A program made the translations under genes and the position numbers. Under the pieces are notes generated by a model. The model ran no database searches and was not told the DNA's origin. It was given only the letters and a program-made list of their open reading frames with translations. Positions 1 through 5,087 of a DNA stretch of 5,752 nucleotides are shown here, one piece after another. The stretch comes from Candidatus Zixiibacteriota bacterium. Its GTDB lineage: Bacteria; Zixibacteria; MSB-5A5; GN15; FEB-12. The stretch is taken from NCBI GenBank assembly GCA_029932795.1, contig JAOZPL010000008.1:12283-18034 (forward strand), given 5' to 3'. The stretch's first letter is position 1, and every line of letters begins with the position of its first letter.

Positions 1-84
1 GGTGAAGACGATCTTTTTCTTCCGGTGGCGTAGTTGTGTCGCCAGCTCGGCGATACAGCGGCGACTAATCAAATTGTTCTTCAT
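1..84 (-). CDS. rfaE2: D-glycero-beta-D-manno-heptose 1-phosphate adenylyltransferase, N-terminal fragment
   Basis: Only the first 28 codons lie in the window; the gene runs off the left edge. Reading leftward from ATG at 84-82, the peptide ends in RHRKKKIVFT. That is the usual lead-in to the nucleotidyltransferase signature (K-x-V-F-T-N-G-C-F-D-x-L-H-x-G-H) of the RfaE/HldE C-terminal domain. The signature itself would lie just outside the window. By family knowledge the enzyme transfers AMP from ATP to heptose 1-phosphate, giving ADP-heptose in the cytoplasm for the LPS inner core. The assignment rests on this short match plus position: the gene starts 13 bases after the stop of the heptose kinase gene, its pathway partner and often its fusion partner. 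The Shine-Dalgarno is weak (GTAGG about 13 bases upstream), so translation may depend on the upstream gene. Another member of the cytidylyltransferase-like superfamily is possible but less likely here. Confidence 0.75.
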   Translation of the reverse strand, partial: MKNNLISRRCIAELATQLRHRKKKIVFT

Positions 85-97
85 TTAGGTTGTCAGC

Positions 98-1123
98 CTA
101 CTGCTCCCCGGTCACCGCCGCCAGGTTGCCATTTTTAATGTTACGTTCCAGCTCTTTTCTGAGCTGCTTGACGGTCACGGTTGCAGTGCCGACTTCGGCA
201 ACCGTACACCCGGCACCAGCATTGGCGACAATAGCCGCCTCCACCAGATCCGCACCGGCGGATACCGCCGAAGTATAGGTAGCGATAACCGTGTCCCCCG
301 CACCGGTGACATCGTAAACGTGGCGCGCAAAAGTCCGGATATGAGTCGGAGTCTGGTCTTTGCGAAAGAGCGACATTCCCTGGGAGCCCCGCGTAATAAG
401 AATCGCCTCCGCCTCCAGTTTCCGCAGAAGGCCGTTGCCAACCTCGACCAGATCTTCCATGTTGTTGATTCTCCGGCCGTAAGCAAAGCCCGCCTCATGG
501 TGGTTGGGAGTAATGAGCGATACGCGCCGGTAATTGTGAAACCGCGTCTCCTTGGGGTCAACCGCAAGGAATATATCCTTCTGCAGACAGGTGGCGATAA
601 CCTTCTCCAGAAGCGGCAGCGTGACCACCCCCTTGCCGTAGTCCGAGATAATCACAGCCGCAATGTCGTCCGTGAGCGACAAAAACCTGTCCAGCACCTT
701 CTGTTCGATGGCCGGTTCTAGATCATGGCGCTTTTCCCGGTCGGCGCGGACAACCTGCTGATTGTGAGCCATGATCCGCGTTTTCATGGTGGTCGGGCGG
801 GAAGTATCTACAACCAGAAAATCGCGGCTTATCCGTCTGTCATCCAAAAGCGAGCCCAGTTTTGTCGCGGCCTCGTCCTGACCGATAATGCCTATCAGCA
901 AGGGTTTGTCGCCCAGCGCCCGGATATTCGCCGCCACATTAGCCGCCCCCCCGACCAGAAGCCGCGTGGAGGAAACCTCCACCACCGGCACCGGTGCCTC
1001 GGGTGAAATCCGGTCAACGGAACCATAGAGGTACTCATCAAGCATCACGTCACCGAGAATCAGTACTTTTGAGGAGCCGATCCGCTCGATGATCTCCCCC
1101 ACACGGTGTGACTTCAGCGGCAT
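98..1123 (-). CDS. rfaE1: D-glycero-beta-D-manno-heptose-7-phosphate kinase (RfaE1/HldA, PfkB family)
   Basis: This 341-residue PfkB/ribokinase-fold kinase, by family knowledge, phosphorylates heptose 7-phosphate at C1 to the 1,7-bisphosphate in ADP-heptose synthesis (cytoplasm). Visible motifs are the early LILGDVMLDEYLYG (21-34, typical of RfaE), the substrate-side GGAANVAANI (58-67), SDYGKG (160-165), DPK (189-191), the TPNHHEA box (205-211) and the DVTGAGD anion-hole/catalytic motif (271-277), whose final Asp is the expected base. Length matches a stand-alone kinase domain; fused HldE proteins add about 130 residues, and here that half is the next gene downstream. I chose ATG 1123-1121 because GGAAGG lies 5 bases upstream and the protein then begins like known kinases. 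An in-frame TTG at 1174 would add 17 residues but has no ribosome site and sits close to the predicted transcription start. All key motifs look intact. Confidence 0.93.
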   Translation of the reverse strand: MPLKSHRVGEIIERIGSSKVLILGDVMLDEYLYGSVDRISPEAPVPVVEVSSTRLLVGGAANVAANIRALGDKPLLIGIIGQDEAATKLGSLLDDRRISRDFLVVDTSRPTTMKTRIMAHNQQVVRADREKRHDLEPAIEQKVLDRFLSLTDDIAAVIISDYGKGVVTLPLLEKVIATCLQKDIFLAVDPKETRFHNYRRVSLITPNHHEAGFAYGRRINNMEDLVEVGNGLLRKLEAEAILITRGSQGMSLFRKDQTPTHIRTFARHVYDVTGAGDTVIATYTSAVSAGADLVEAAIVANAGAGCTVAEVGTATVTVKQLRKELERNIKNGNLAAVTGEQ

Positions 1124-1128
1124 TTCAA

Positions 1129-1134
1129 CCTTCC
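1129..1134 (-). promoter_or_regulatory. Shine-Dalgarno site deciding the rfaE1 start
   Basis: On the minus strand this reads GGAAGG, followed by a 5-base spacer and ATG at 1123. It is the best ribosome site near the gene start and favours the 341-residue product over the longer TTG-started version beginning at 1174. Confidence 0.7.
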
Positions 1135-1180
1135 CGCAGCCCCGGTTTTCAAGTAATGGGGCAAATCTTGCCAAACTATG

Positions 1181-1208
1181 TTGACGTGAACGCCGAATAT
1201 ATTAGAAT
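1181..1208 (+). promoter_or_regulatory. predicted sigma70-like promoter for the DUF3467-GH57 operon
   Basis: TTGACG (1181-1186, five of six bases of the -35 consensus) is followed by a 16-base spacer and TAGAAT (1203-1208, five of six of the -10 consensus). A start near 1215 would give a leader of about 50 bases before ATG 1267. The surrounding sequence is the most AT-rich stretch between the two divergent genes, which supports the call. Promoter use in the real organism is inferred. Confidence 0.55.
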
Positions 1209-1224
1209 GTATTGTTGTATACAA
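1196..1224 (-). promoter_or_regulatory. predicted sigma70-like promoter for rfaE1-rfaE2
   Basis: Read on the minus strand, a -35-like TTGTAT (1224-1219) is followed by a 17-base spacer and a -10-like TATATT (1201-1196, five of six consensus bases). Transcription would start near 1189, leaving a leader of about 65 bases before the rfaE1 ATG at 1123. The -35 hexamer matches consensus only at TTG, so the call is moderate. It overlaps the oppositely directed promoter for the DUF3467/GH57 pair. Confidence 0.4.
1215..1224. promoter_or_regulatory. 10-bp perfect palindrome TTGTATACAA, possible operator
   Basis: TTGTATACAA is its own reverse complement. It lies exactly at the predicted start of plus-strand transcription, and its right half forms the predicted -35 box of the minus-strand promoter. 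A dimeric regulator bound here could affect both directions. The site is short and occurs once, so operator function is only a suggestion. Confidence 0.2.
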
Positions 1225-1266
1225 GTGGAGAAAACGAATCGCATATAACGAAGGGATACCAGAACA

Positions 1267-1596
1267 ATGGTCCAGCCACCGCACCAGCAGTTGAATATCG
1301 AACTGGGGGACAAAGAGGCCGAGGGGATTTATGCCAACCTGGCCATGATTACCCACTCGCCCACCGAAATCATAATCGACTTTGCCCGGGTCATGCCGCG
1401 GACACCCAAGGCACGGGTTCTTTCCCGCATCATCATGACCCCGATGCACGCCAAACTGTTATACAAAGCGCTTACGGAGAACCTCAAAAAATTCGAAGGC
1501 CAGTTCGGCGAGATCAAGGTCCATGGCGCGCCACACGGTATCTCCAAACCGATCGGCTTTGAAGCACCGGGCGAATCAGAAGGTGAGGATAAATGA
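1267..1596 (+). CDS. DUF3467 family protein, function unknown
   Basis: A 109-residue soluble protein with the hallmark layout of DUF3467, a family of roughly 100-120 residues with no established function. The N-terminal segment has QLNIELGDKEAEGIYANL (8-25), then MITHSPTEIIIDFARVMP (27-44), then a second conserved block, SRIIMTPMHAKLLYKAL (53-69), running into an amphipathic helix ending ENLKKFE (71-77). The tail (about 90-109) is acidic and probably disordered. No signal peptide or membrane segment is seen, so it is probably cytoplasmic. ATG 1267 is preceded by AAGGG (1251-1255), 11 bases away, a slightly long spacing; the conserved region starts soon after, which supports this start. It is the first gene of a two-gene unit, and its TGA overlaps the start of the GH57 branching-enzyme gene by four bases (ATGA). 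This suggests coordinated production and perhaps a shared role, but no function can be assigned from sequence. Confidence 0.9.
   Translation: MVQPPHQQLNIELGDKEAEGIYANLAMITHSPTEIIIDFARVMPRTPKARVLSRIIMTPMHAKLLYKALTENLKKFEGQFGEIKVHGAPHGISKPIGFEAPGESEGEDK
1581..1588 (+). promoter_or_regulatory. Shine-Dalgarno for the GH57 gene, inside the DUF3467 gene
   Basis: AGGTGAGG ends 4 bases before ATG 1593, within the last codons of the DUF3467 gene. Together with the ATGA stop/start overlap (1593-1596) it fixes the GH57 start and indicates translational coupling. Confidence 0.7.
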
Positions 1597-3329
1597 GTAA
1601 AGGCTACCTGGCAATTGTCCTGCACAGCCACCTGCCGTATGTGCTTTCTCATGGGCGCTGGCCCCATGGCACCGACTGGCTCTGTGAAGCCGCCGCAGAG
1701 ACCTATCTGCCGATTCTGCGGGTAGTCAACGAGCTGATCGGCGAGGGGTGCCGTCCCAAACTGACCGTCGGCCTCTCTCCCGTTCTCTGCGAACAGTTAG
1801 CGGATGAATCCTTCAAGGAAGAATTCATTACGTATATTAATTACAAGCTGCAGTCAGCTCAGCATGACAGCGAAGAGTTCTACAAGTATGGCCAATCCGA
1901 CATGCTCACCAACTCCCGACTCTGGGAAAGCTACTTTGGGCTGACGTTGAATCATTACAACAACATCGACCGCAATATCTTAGGGGAGTTCAGGAGACTT
2001 CAGGACAGCGGACACATCGAGATCCTCACTTGCGCCGCTACCCACGGTTACTACCCTTTGCTCTCTCGGGATGAATCCGTGCAGGCACAGACAAAAGGCG
2101 CGGTTAAAAACTATGAAAAGCATTTCGGAAGGAAGCCGAGAGGAATCTGGCTCCCCGAGTGTGCTTATCGCCCCCGCTATGAATGGCGGCCGCCGGTGCC
2201 GATCAATGGTGACCAGTCCGCCTACCCACGCAAAGGAGTTGATGAACTGCTGAGTGAAAACGGGCTTGAGTTCTTTATTGTTGACTATACCCTCCTGAAA
2301 GGGGGCAAATCCATTGGGGTTTATGTCGAGCGGTTCGAAGCCCTCAAACTGCTCTGGAGTCAGTTCGAAAAGAGTTACCAGCCCCGCGCCGAGGAAGTCG
2401 ATAAGAGCGCTCGCGAGGTGTATCTTGTCTCATCTTCACCCGAAGGTAAAAAACCGATCGCGGTATTCACGCGCGATCCGGAAACCGGCCTGCTGGTCTG
2501 GTCCGGTGAACATGGTTACCCCGGCGACGGCAACTATCTTGACTTCCATAAGAAACGCTTCCCTGGAGGTCTGCGTTACTGGGCCGTAACCTCTTCGAAA
2601 TCCGACCTGGCCGACAAGACTGTTTACCACCATGAGACAGCGCTAAAACGAATCGAGGAAAACTCCGCTCATTTCGCCGGTAAAGCTGAAGAGATTCTGA
2701 CCGGCTACCATACCGAGAGCGGTCGTAAGGGGGTTCTGGTCGCCCCCTACGACGCAGAACTGTTCGGTCACTGGTGGTTCGAAGGCCCGCTTTTTCTGAA
2801 AGAGGTTCTTCGACACGCTTACAAAAGCGACAAAATTGAACTGACGTTCCTGGGCGAGCACCTTGACCGTTGCCAGCCGACCCAGGTGGTCTCTCTCCCT
2901 GAAGGTAGCTGGGGACAGGGGAATCACCATTATATCTGGCTGAATCGTAACACCGAATGGACCTGGAAACACATCTATGAATGTGAAGCCAAGATGTGTG
3001 AACTGGCGCGATACTGGCTGGATAACCCGGATAAGCGCGAACATAAGTTTGAAAGAATCCTCAAGCAGCTTGCCCGCCAGCTAATGCTGCTTTCCGCCTC
3101 CGACTGGCAGTTCCTGATCTCCACCTGGGCCGCCAGAGACTACGCTGAGATGCGTCTCTCCGATCATTACCAGTCCTTCCAGCACATCGCGGCCATAGCG
3201 GACAAGATGATCAAGGGGGAAGGGATCTCCGATGGCGAATGGCAGTTCCTCGATGACTGCCAGCAACGCGACCGGCTTTTCCCGGAACTGGAGATCGACT
3301 GGTTCGCCAGAGTTGAATACCCCGTTTGA
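1593..3329 (+). CDS. GH57 1,4-alpha-glucan branching enzyme (DUF1957-containing)
   Basis: A complete 578-residue glycoside hydrolase family 57 protein of the branching-enzyme type. By family knowledge it cuts alpha-1,4 glucan chains and re-attaches the pieces by alpha-1,6 bonds to make glycogen-like polymer in the cytoplasm. The catalytic barrel opens with HSHLPYV (11-17), the conserved first GH57 motif. ATHGYYPLL (149-157) is the second. IWLPECAYRPRYEW (185-198) carries the expected nucleophile Glu189. APYDAELFGHWWFEGP (384-399) carries the expected acid/base Asp387. The C-terminal part keeps LPEGSWGQGNHHYIWLNRNT (435-454) and SASDWQFLIST (501-511), typical of GH57 branching enzymes rather than GH57 amylases. 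From memory, length lies between the Thermus (about 520) and Thermococcus (about 675) enzymes. Residues 231-275 form a variable loop near the active site; Tyr244 may match the catalytic-loop tyrosine, but I could not align it. No signal peptide. The gene is coupled to DUF3467; no glycogen synthase gene is in view. Confidence 0.93.
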   Translation: MSKGYLAIVLHSHLPYVLSHGRWPHGTDWLCEAAAETYLPILRVVNELIGEGCRPKLTVGLSPVLCEQLADESFKEEFITYINYKLQSAQHDSEEFYKYGQSDMLTNSRLWESYFGLTLNHYNNIDRNILGEFRRLQDSGHIEILTCAATHGYYPLLSRDESVQAQTKGAVKNYEKHFGRKPRGIWLPECAYRPRYEWRPPVPINGDQSAYPRKGVDELLSENGLEFFIVDYTLLKGGKSIGVYVERFEALKLLWSQFEKSYQPRAEEVDKSAREVYLVSSSPEGKKPIAVFTRDPETGLLVWSGEHGYPGDGNYLDFHKKRFPGGLRYWAVTSSKSDLADKTVYHHETALKRIEENSAHFAGKAEEILTGYHTESGRKGVLVAPYDAELFGHWWFEGPLFLKEVLRHAYKSDKIELTFLGEHLDRCQPTQVVSLPEGSWGQGNHHYIWLNRNTEWTWKHIYECEAKMCELARYWLDNPDKREHKFERILKQLARQLMLLSASDWQFLISTWAARDYAEMRLSDHYQSFQHIAAIADKMIKGEGISDGEWQFLDDCQQRDRLFPELEIDWFARVEYPV

Positions 3330-3347
3330 GGTGGGGGCAACCACAAA

Positions 3348-3399
3348 AGAGGTACCGACATGCAATCTCGCATAACAGCTTGCCGGTATCAGAGGTACC
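3348..3399 (+). other. intergenic hairpin-forming segment with repeated AGAGGTACC
   Basis: AGAGGTACC occurs twice (3348-3356 and 3391-3399). The left arm GGTACCG (3351-3357) can pair with CGGTATC (3384-3390, one G-U pair), and GGTACC (3351-3356) can instead pair with GGTACC (3393-3398). A nested ATGC/GCAT stem (3360-3363 with 3370-3373) fits inside either. It begins about 20 bases after the GH57 stop. No run of T follows, so it is not a standard intrinsic terminator; it could stabilise the mRNA 3' end or be chance. Confidence 0.25.
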
Positions 3400-3521
3400 A
3401 GGCGGGATAAGGCTGGCCCTACCAAACTGCAGAGGACATCCTCGTCCACAGTGCACGCCAGCCACACCCAACCGACAGGTTTTATGTTGATTGGCACCAG
3501 ATAGAACAGCATTCTTATGAC

Positions 3522-3737
3522 ATGTCGGTAGCCAAACAAATGACCAAATGCCCCTTCTGCCTGGAACCCATCCCAGCCGAAGCCAAGAAATGCAAACACT
3601 GCCACTCGGAATTACCCCAGAAGAAAAAGGGGTTGTTCGCTAAGTATAACACCTTTCGCATGGGTTTCCTGCTGGGCATACTCTTCACTCTCATTATAGC
3701 AATCCTCACCTACTATCAGTTAAGAGGCAACCCATAA
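3522..3737 (+). CDS. small zinc-ribbon protein with one C-terminal membrane helix
   Basis: A 71-residue protein of unknown function. Near the N-terminus CPFC (10-13) and CKHC (24-27) form two CxxC knuckles ten residues apart, the pattern of a zinc-ribbon found in many small bacterial proteins. A basic stretch follows (QKKKGLFAKYNTFR, 33-46), then one hydrophobic helix, MGFLLGILFTLIIAILTYY (47-65), and a six-residue tail. The basic flank predicts the zinc ribbon on the cytoplasmic side with a tail-anchored-like topology. ATG 3522 is taken as the start, but ATG 3540 (codon 7, just before the first Cys) is equally plausible; neither has a clear ribosome site. The upstream reading frame is open back to 3411 but offers no standard start codon. 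It lies 192 bases after the GH57 gene on the same strand, so it is probably expressed separately or at low level. Confidence is good that this is a real gene, low for any role. Confidence 0.75.
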   Translation: MSVAKQMTKCPFCLEPIPAEAKKCKHCHSELPQKKKGLFAKYNTFRMGFLLGILFTLIIAILTYYQLRGNP

Positions 3738-4046
3738 TAAGCAGCCACCCTTCCGCACCATATCAAATGGTTACAATACCAGCTGATTTTACGTGACAGT
3801 CCTCACTCCCACCCAAGAGTGATAGGTGTCGCTTTCTCTATATATAATGCTCACACAGTCGCCTATTTCCTCCTGACACACCAGTATATGGCATGCAGTC
3901 AGTTAAAATCAGGTCTGATTCTCCGGAGGGACCCTCAACTGGCACAGATTTATGATCGTGCCGCAGGCAATCTAACAGGGCTTCCGACTTTCAGCAGGAT
4001 ATTCAGCGCGGCTGGACCTGCAGCACTGTCGCAACAAACACCACCA
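3738..4046. other. gene-free stretch between convergent genes, with inverted repeats
   Basis: No convincing coding sequence is found on either strand in these 309 bases. The clearest structure is an inverted repeat: CTGATTTTA (3783-3791) against TAAAATCAG (3904-3912), extending to 15 matches in 19 between 3781-3799 and 3897-3915. Smaller stems lie inside: TCACTC/GAGTGA (3803-3808 with 3817-3822), ATAGGTG/CGCCTAT (3822-3828 with 3860-3866, one G-T pair) and CTGAC/GTCAG (3873-3877 with 3898-3902). A TATAAT occurs at 3843-3848 without a good -35. No GC-rich hairpin with a T-run, as expected for a terminator, is visible. From about 3925 to 4046 I see nothing notable. Confidence 0.5.
3781..3915. 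repeat. imperfect 19-bp inverted repeat bounding about 135 bp
   Basis: The two arms (3781-3799 and 3897-3915) match at 15 of 19 positions, with a 9-base perfect core CTGATTTTA/TAAAATCAG. They enclose several shorter stems. This could be a folded RNA, a degenerate small non-autonomous element, or coincidence; no target-site duplication is evident. A 9-base core in a region this size is only mildly unlikely by chance. Confidence 0.25.
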
Positions 4047-5087
4047 CTACCGACCATGTAGAATAGTCTCAACATGTGATACAACCATATCCAGCGTGAT
4101 CTCATTCATGCAGCGCATCTTCTTTTCACCCTTGAGGGGACACCTGTTTTTCACGCAACTGATGCAGTCAAGATGATCCAGGTAGATGAGTCTTTTCCGG
4201 CTGGAGATAGGGGACGTTTCCGCCGGGTCATCGGCGCCGGACAGGACAACCAGAGGAATGCCGACCGAGGCCGCCAGGTGGGCCGGGCCGGAATCATTAC
4301 CGATAAATAACCTGGCGCCTGAGAAAACCGCCGCCAGTTCTCGCAGCGAGGTTTTGCCCGCAAGATTGACCACTGCATCACCTTCCACGACCGTTGTCAT
4401 TTCATCACCAATCCGGCGGTCATCATCCGAGCCGATCAACACCACCTTCAACCGGTGCTTTTCAACGACGTAGGCAGCAAGTTTTGCATACTGCTCGCTC
4501 CCCCAGCGTCTTGACTCGGCCACGGCGCGAAAGGCGATAGCCACGTAGCCTTCGCCGGCAGAGATGCCGAAACCGGCTAGAAGTTCCGCCGCGTGGTGAT
4601 CGTCCGATTCGTTGAGAAAAAGCTTCGGTGGCACGTACTCAAGGTCAATACCTGAAGCCCGGCGAAGAAGATCAAAATAGACCCTGGAACGATGCTCGGT
4701 GTTTAACGGTGTCGGAAGCGCCAGCGGACGGGTCAGCAGAAGACGACGGCCGTCGGCAATATAACCGATCCGTTCTTTGACAGACGCCAGCTTGAACGCC
4801 GACGCCGCCCCAAACGAGGGAGGTAGTATGAAACCGATATCAAAACCGTGTGGCGAGATAATCTCCTTTATTTTTACCACCCCAATCAGACCGTGAACGT
4901 ACCGGCTGGGGATCTTCAGAACATCCTCAACAGCCGGATTCTGTTCGAACAGTTCAGCCAGATGCTCAGGCGCAAGCACCGTCACCGAAGAACTGTGGAA
5001 AACCTCACGGGTCTCATTGATCATTGGCAGCGCCATGATACAATCGCCCAGGTGATTGGGTGCGCGGATCAGGATTCTTTGACTCAT
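4047..5087 (-). CDS. waaF: GT9 ADP-heptose:LPS heptosyltransferase (WaaF-like)
   Basis: A complete 346-residue GT-B glycosyltransferase of family GT9. By family knowledge these enzymes move heptose from ADP-heptose to the LPS inner core at the cytoplasmic membrane face. The N-terminal ILIRAPNHLGDCIMALP (5-21) holds the acceptor-side APNxxGD motif, with Asp15 at the place of the catalytic base in WaaC/WaaF. The donor half shows NLAGKTSLRELAAVFSGA (241-258), the signature GNDSGPAHLAA (263-273), and SGADDPAETSP (283-293). A four-cysteine stretch (C308, C311, C316, C326), reading CISCVKNRCPL then RCMNEI, resembles the C-terminal Cys-rich segment of heptosyltransferase II. Odd point: the usual PGA-xxG-xxKRW motif of the donor domain reads AFRAVAESRRW here (185-195), so the GA is altered and the Lys is Arg. 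ATG 5087 overlaps the TGA of the upstream TolC-family gene by one base (TGATG). WaaF is the best subfamily guess; a different GT9 heptosyltransferase (for instance WaaQ-like) is possible. Confidence 0.87.
   Translation of the reverse strand: MSQRILIRAPNHLGDCIMALPMINETREVFHSSSVTVLAPEHLAELFEQNPAVEDVLKIPSRYVHGLIGVVKIKEIISPHGFDIGFILPPSFGAASAFKLASVKERIGYIADGRRLLLTRPLALPTPLNTEHRSRVYFDLLRRASGIDLEYVPPKLFLNESDDHHAAELLAGFGISAGEGYVAIAFRAVAESRRWGSEQYAKLAAYVVEKHRLKVVLIGSDDDRRIGDEMTTVVEGDAVVNLAGKTSLRELAAVFSGARLFIGNDSGPAHLAASVGIPLVVLSGADDPAETSPISSRKRLIYLDHLDCISCVKNRCPLKGEKKMRCMNEITLDMVVSHVETILHGR

Noticed and set aside
1124..1174. N-terminal extension of the heptose kinase from a TTG at 1174
   Set aside because: It has no ribosome site and lies about 15 bases from the predicted transcription start, while the internal ATG at 1123 has GGAAGG at good spacing and fits the family's usual N-terminus.
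3487..3515. Promoter candidate ahead of the zinc-ribbon gene (TTGATT with a 17-base spacer)
   Set aside because: The -10 position reads CATTCT, which matches the consensus poorly, so no promoter is annotated there.
3081..3605. A long (174-codon) minus-strand frame opposite the end of the GH57 gene
   Set aside because: It is antisense to a well-supported gene and to the zinc-ribbon gene, and its translation shows no family pattern; such frames are common opposite GC-moderate genes.
3903..3920. Possible minus-strand intrinsic terminator for the GT9 gene (AATCAG/CTGATT followed by TTTTAA)
   Set aside because: The stem is AT-rich with a two-base centre, the T-run is part of the stem edge, and it lies about 130 bases beyond the stop; too weak to annotate as a terminator.
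3362..3986. Similar short strings in the two spacers (GCAATCT then AACAG and CTT near 3362-3384 and 3966-3985)
   Set aside because: The match is short, gapped and does not extend, so there is no good case for a repeated intergenic element.
3819..4061. An 80-codon GTG-started plus-strand reading frame in the gene-free stretch
   Set aside because: There is no ribosome site, no recognisable domain and no convincing protein-like pattern. It runs into the 3' end of the oppositely oriented GT9 gene and covers the inverted repeats, so it is best read as chance.
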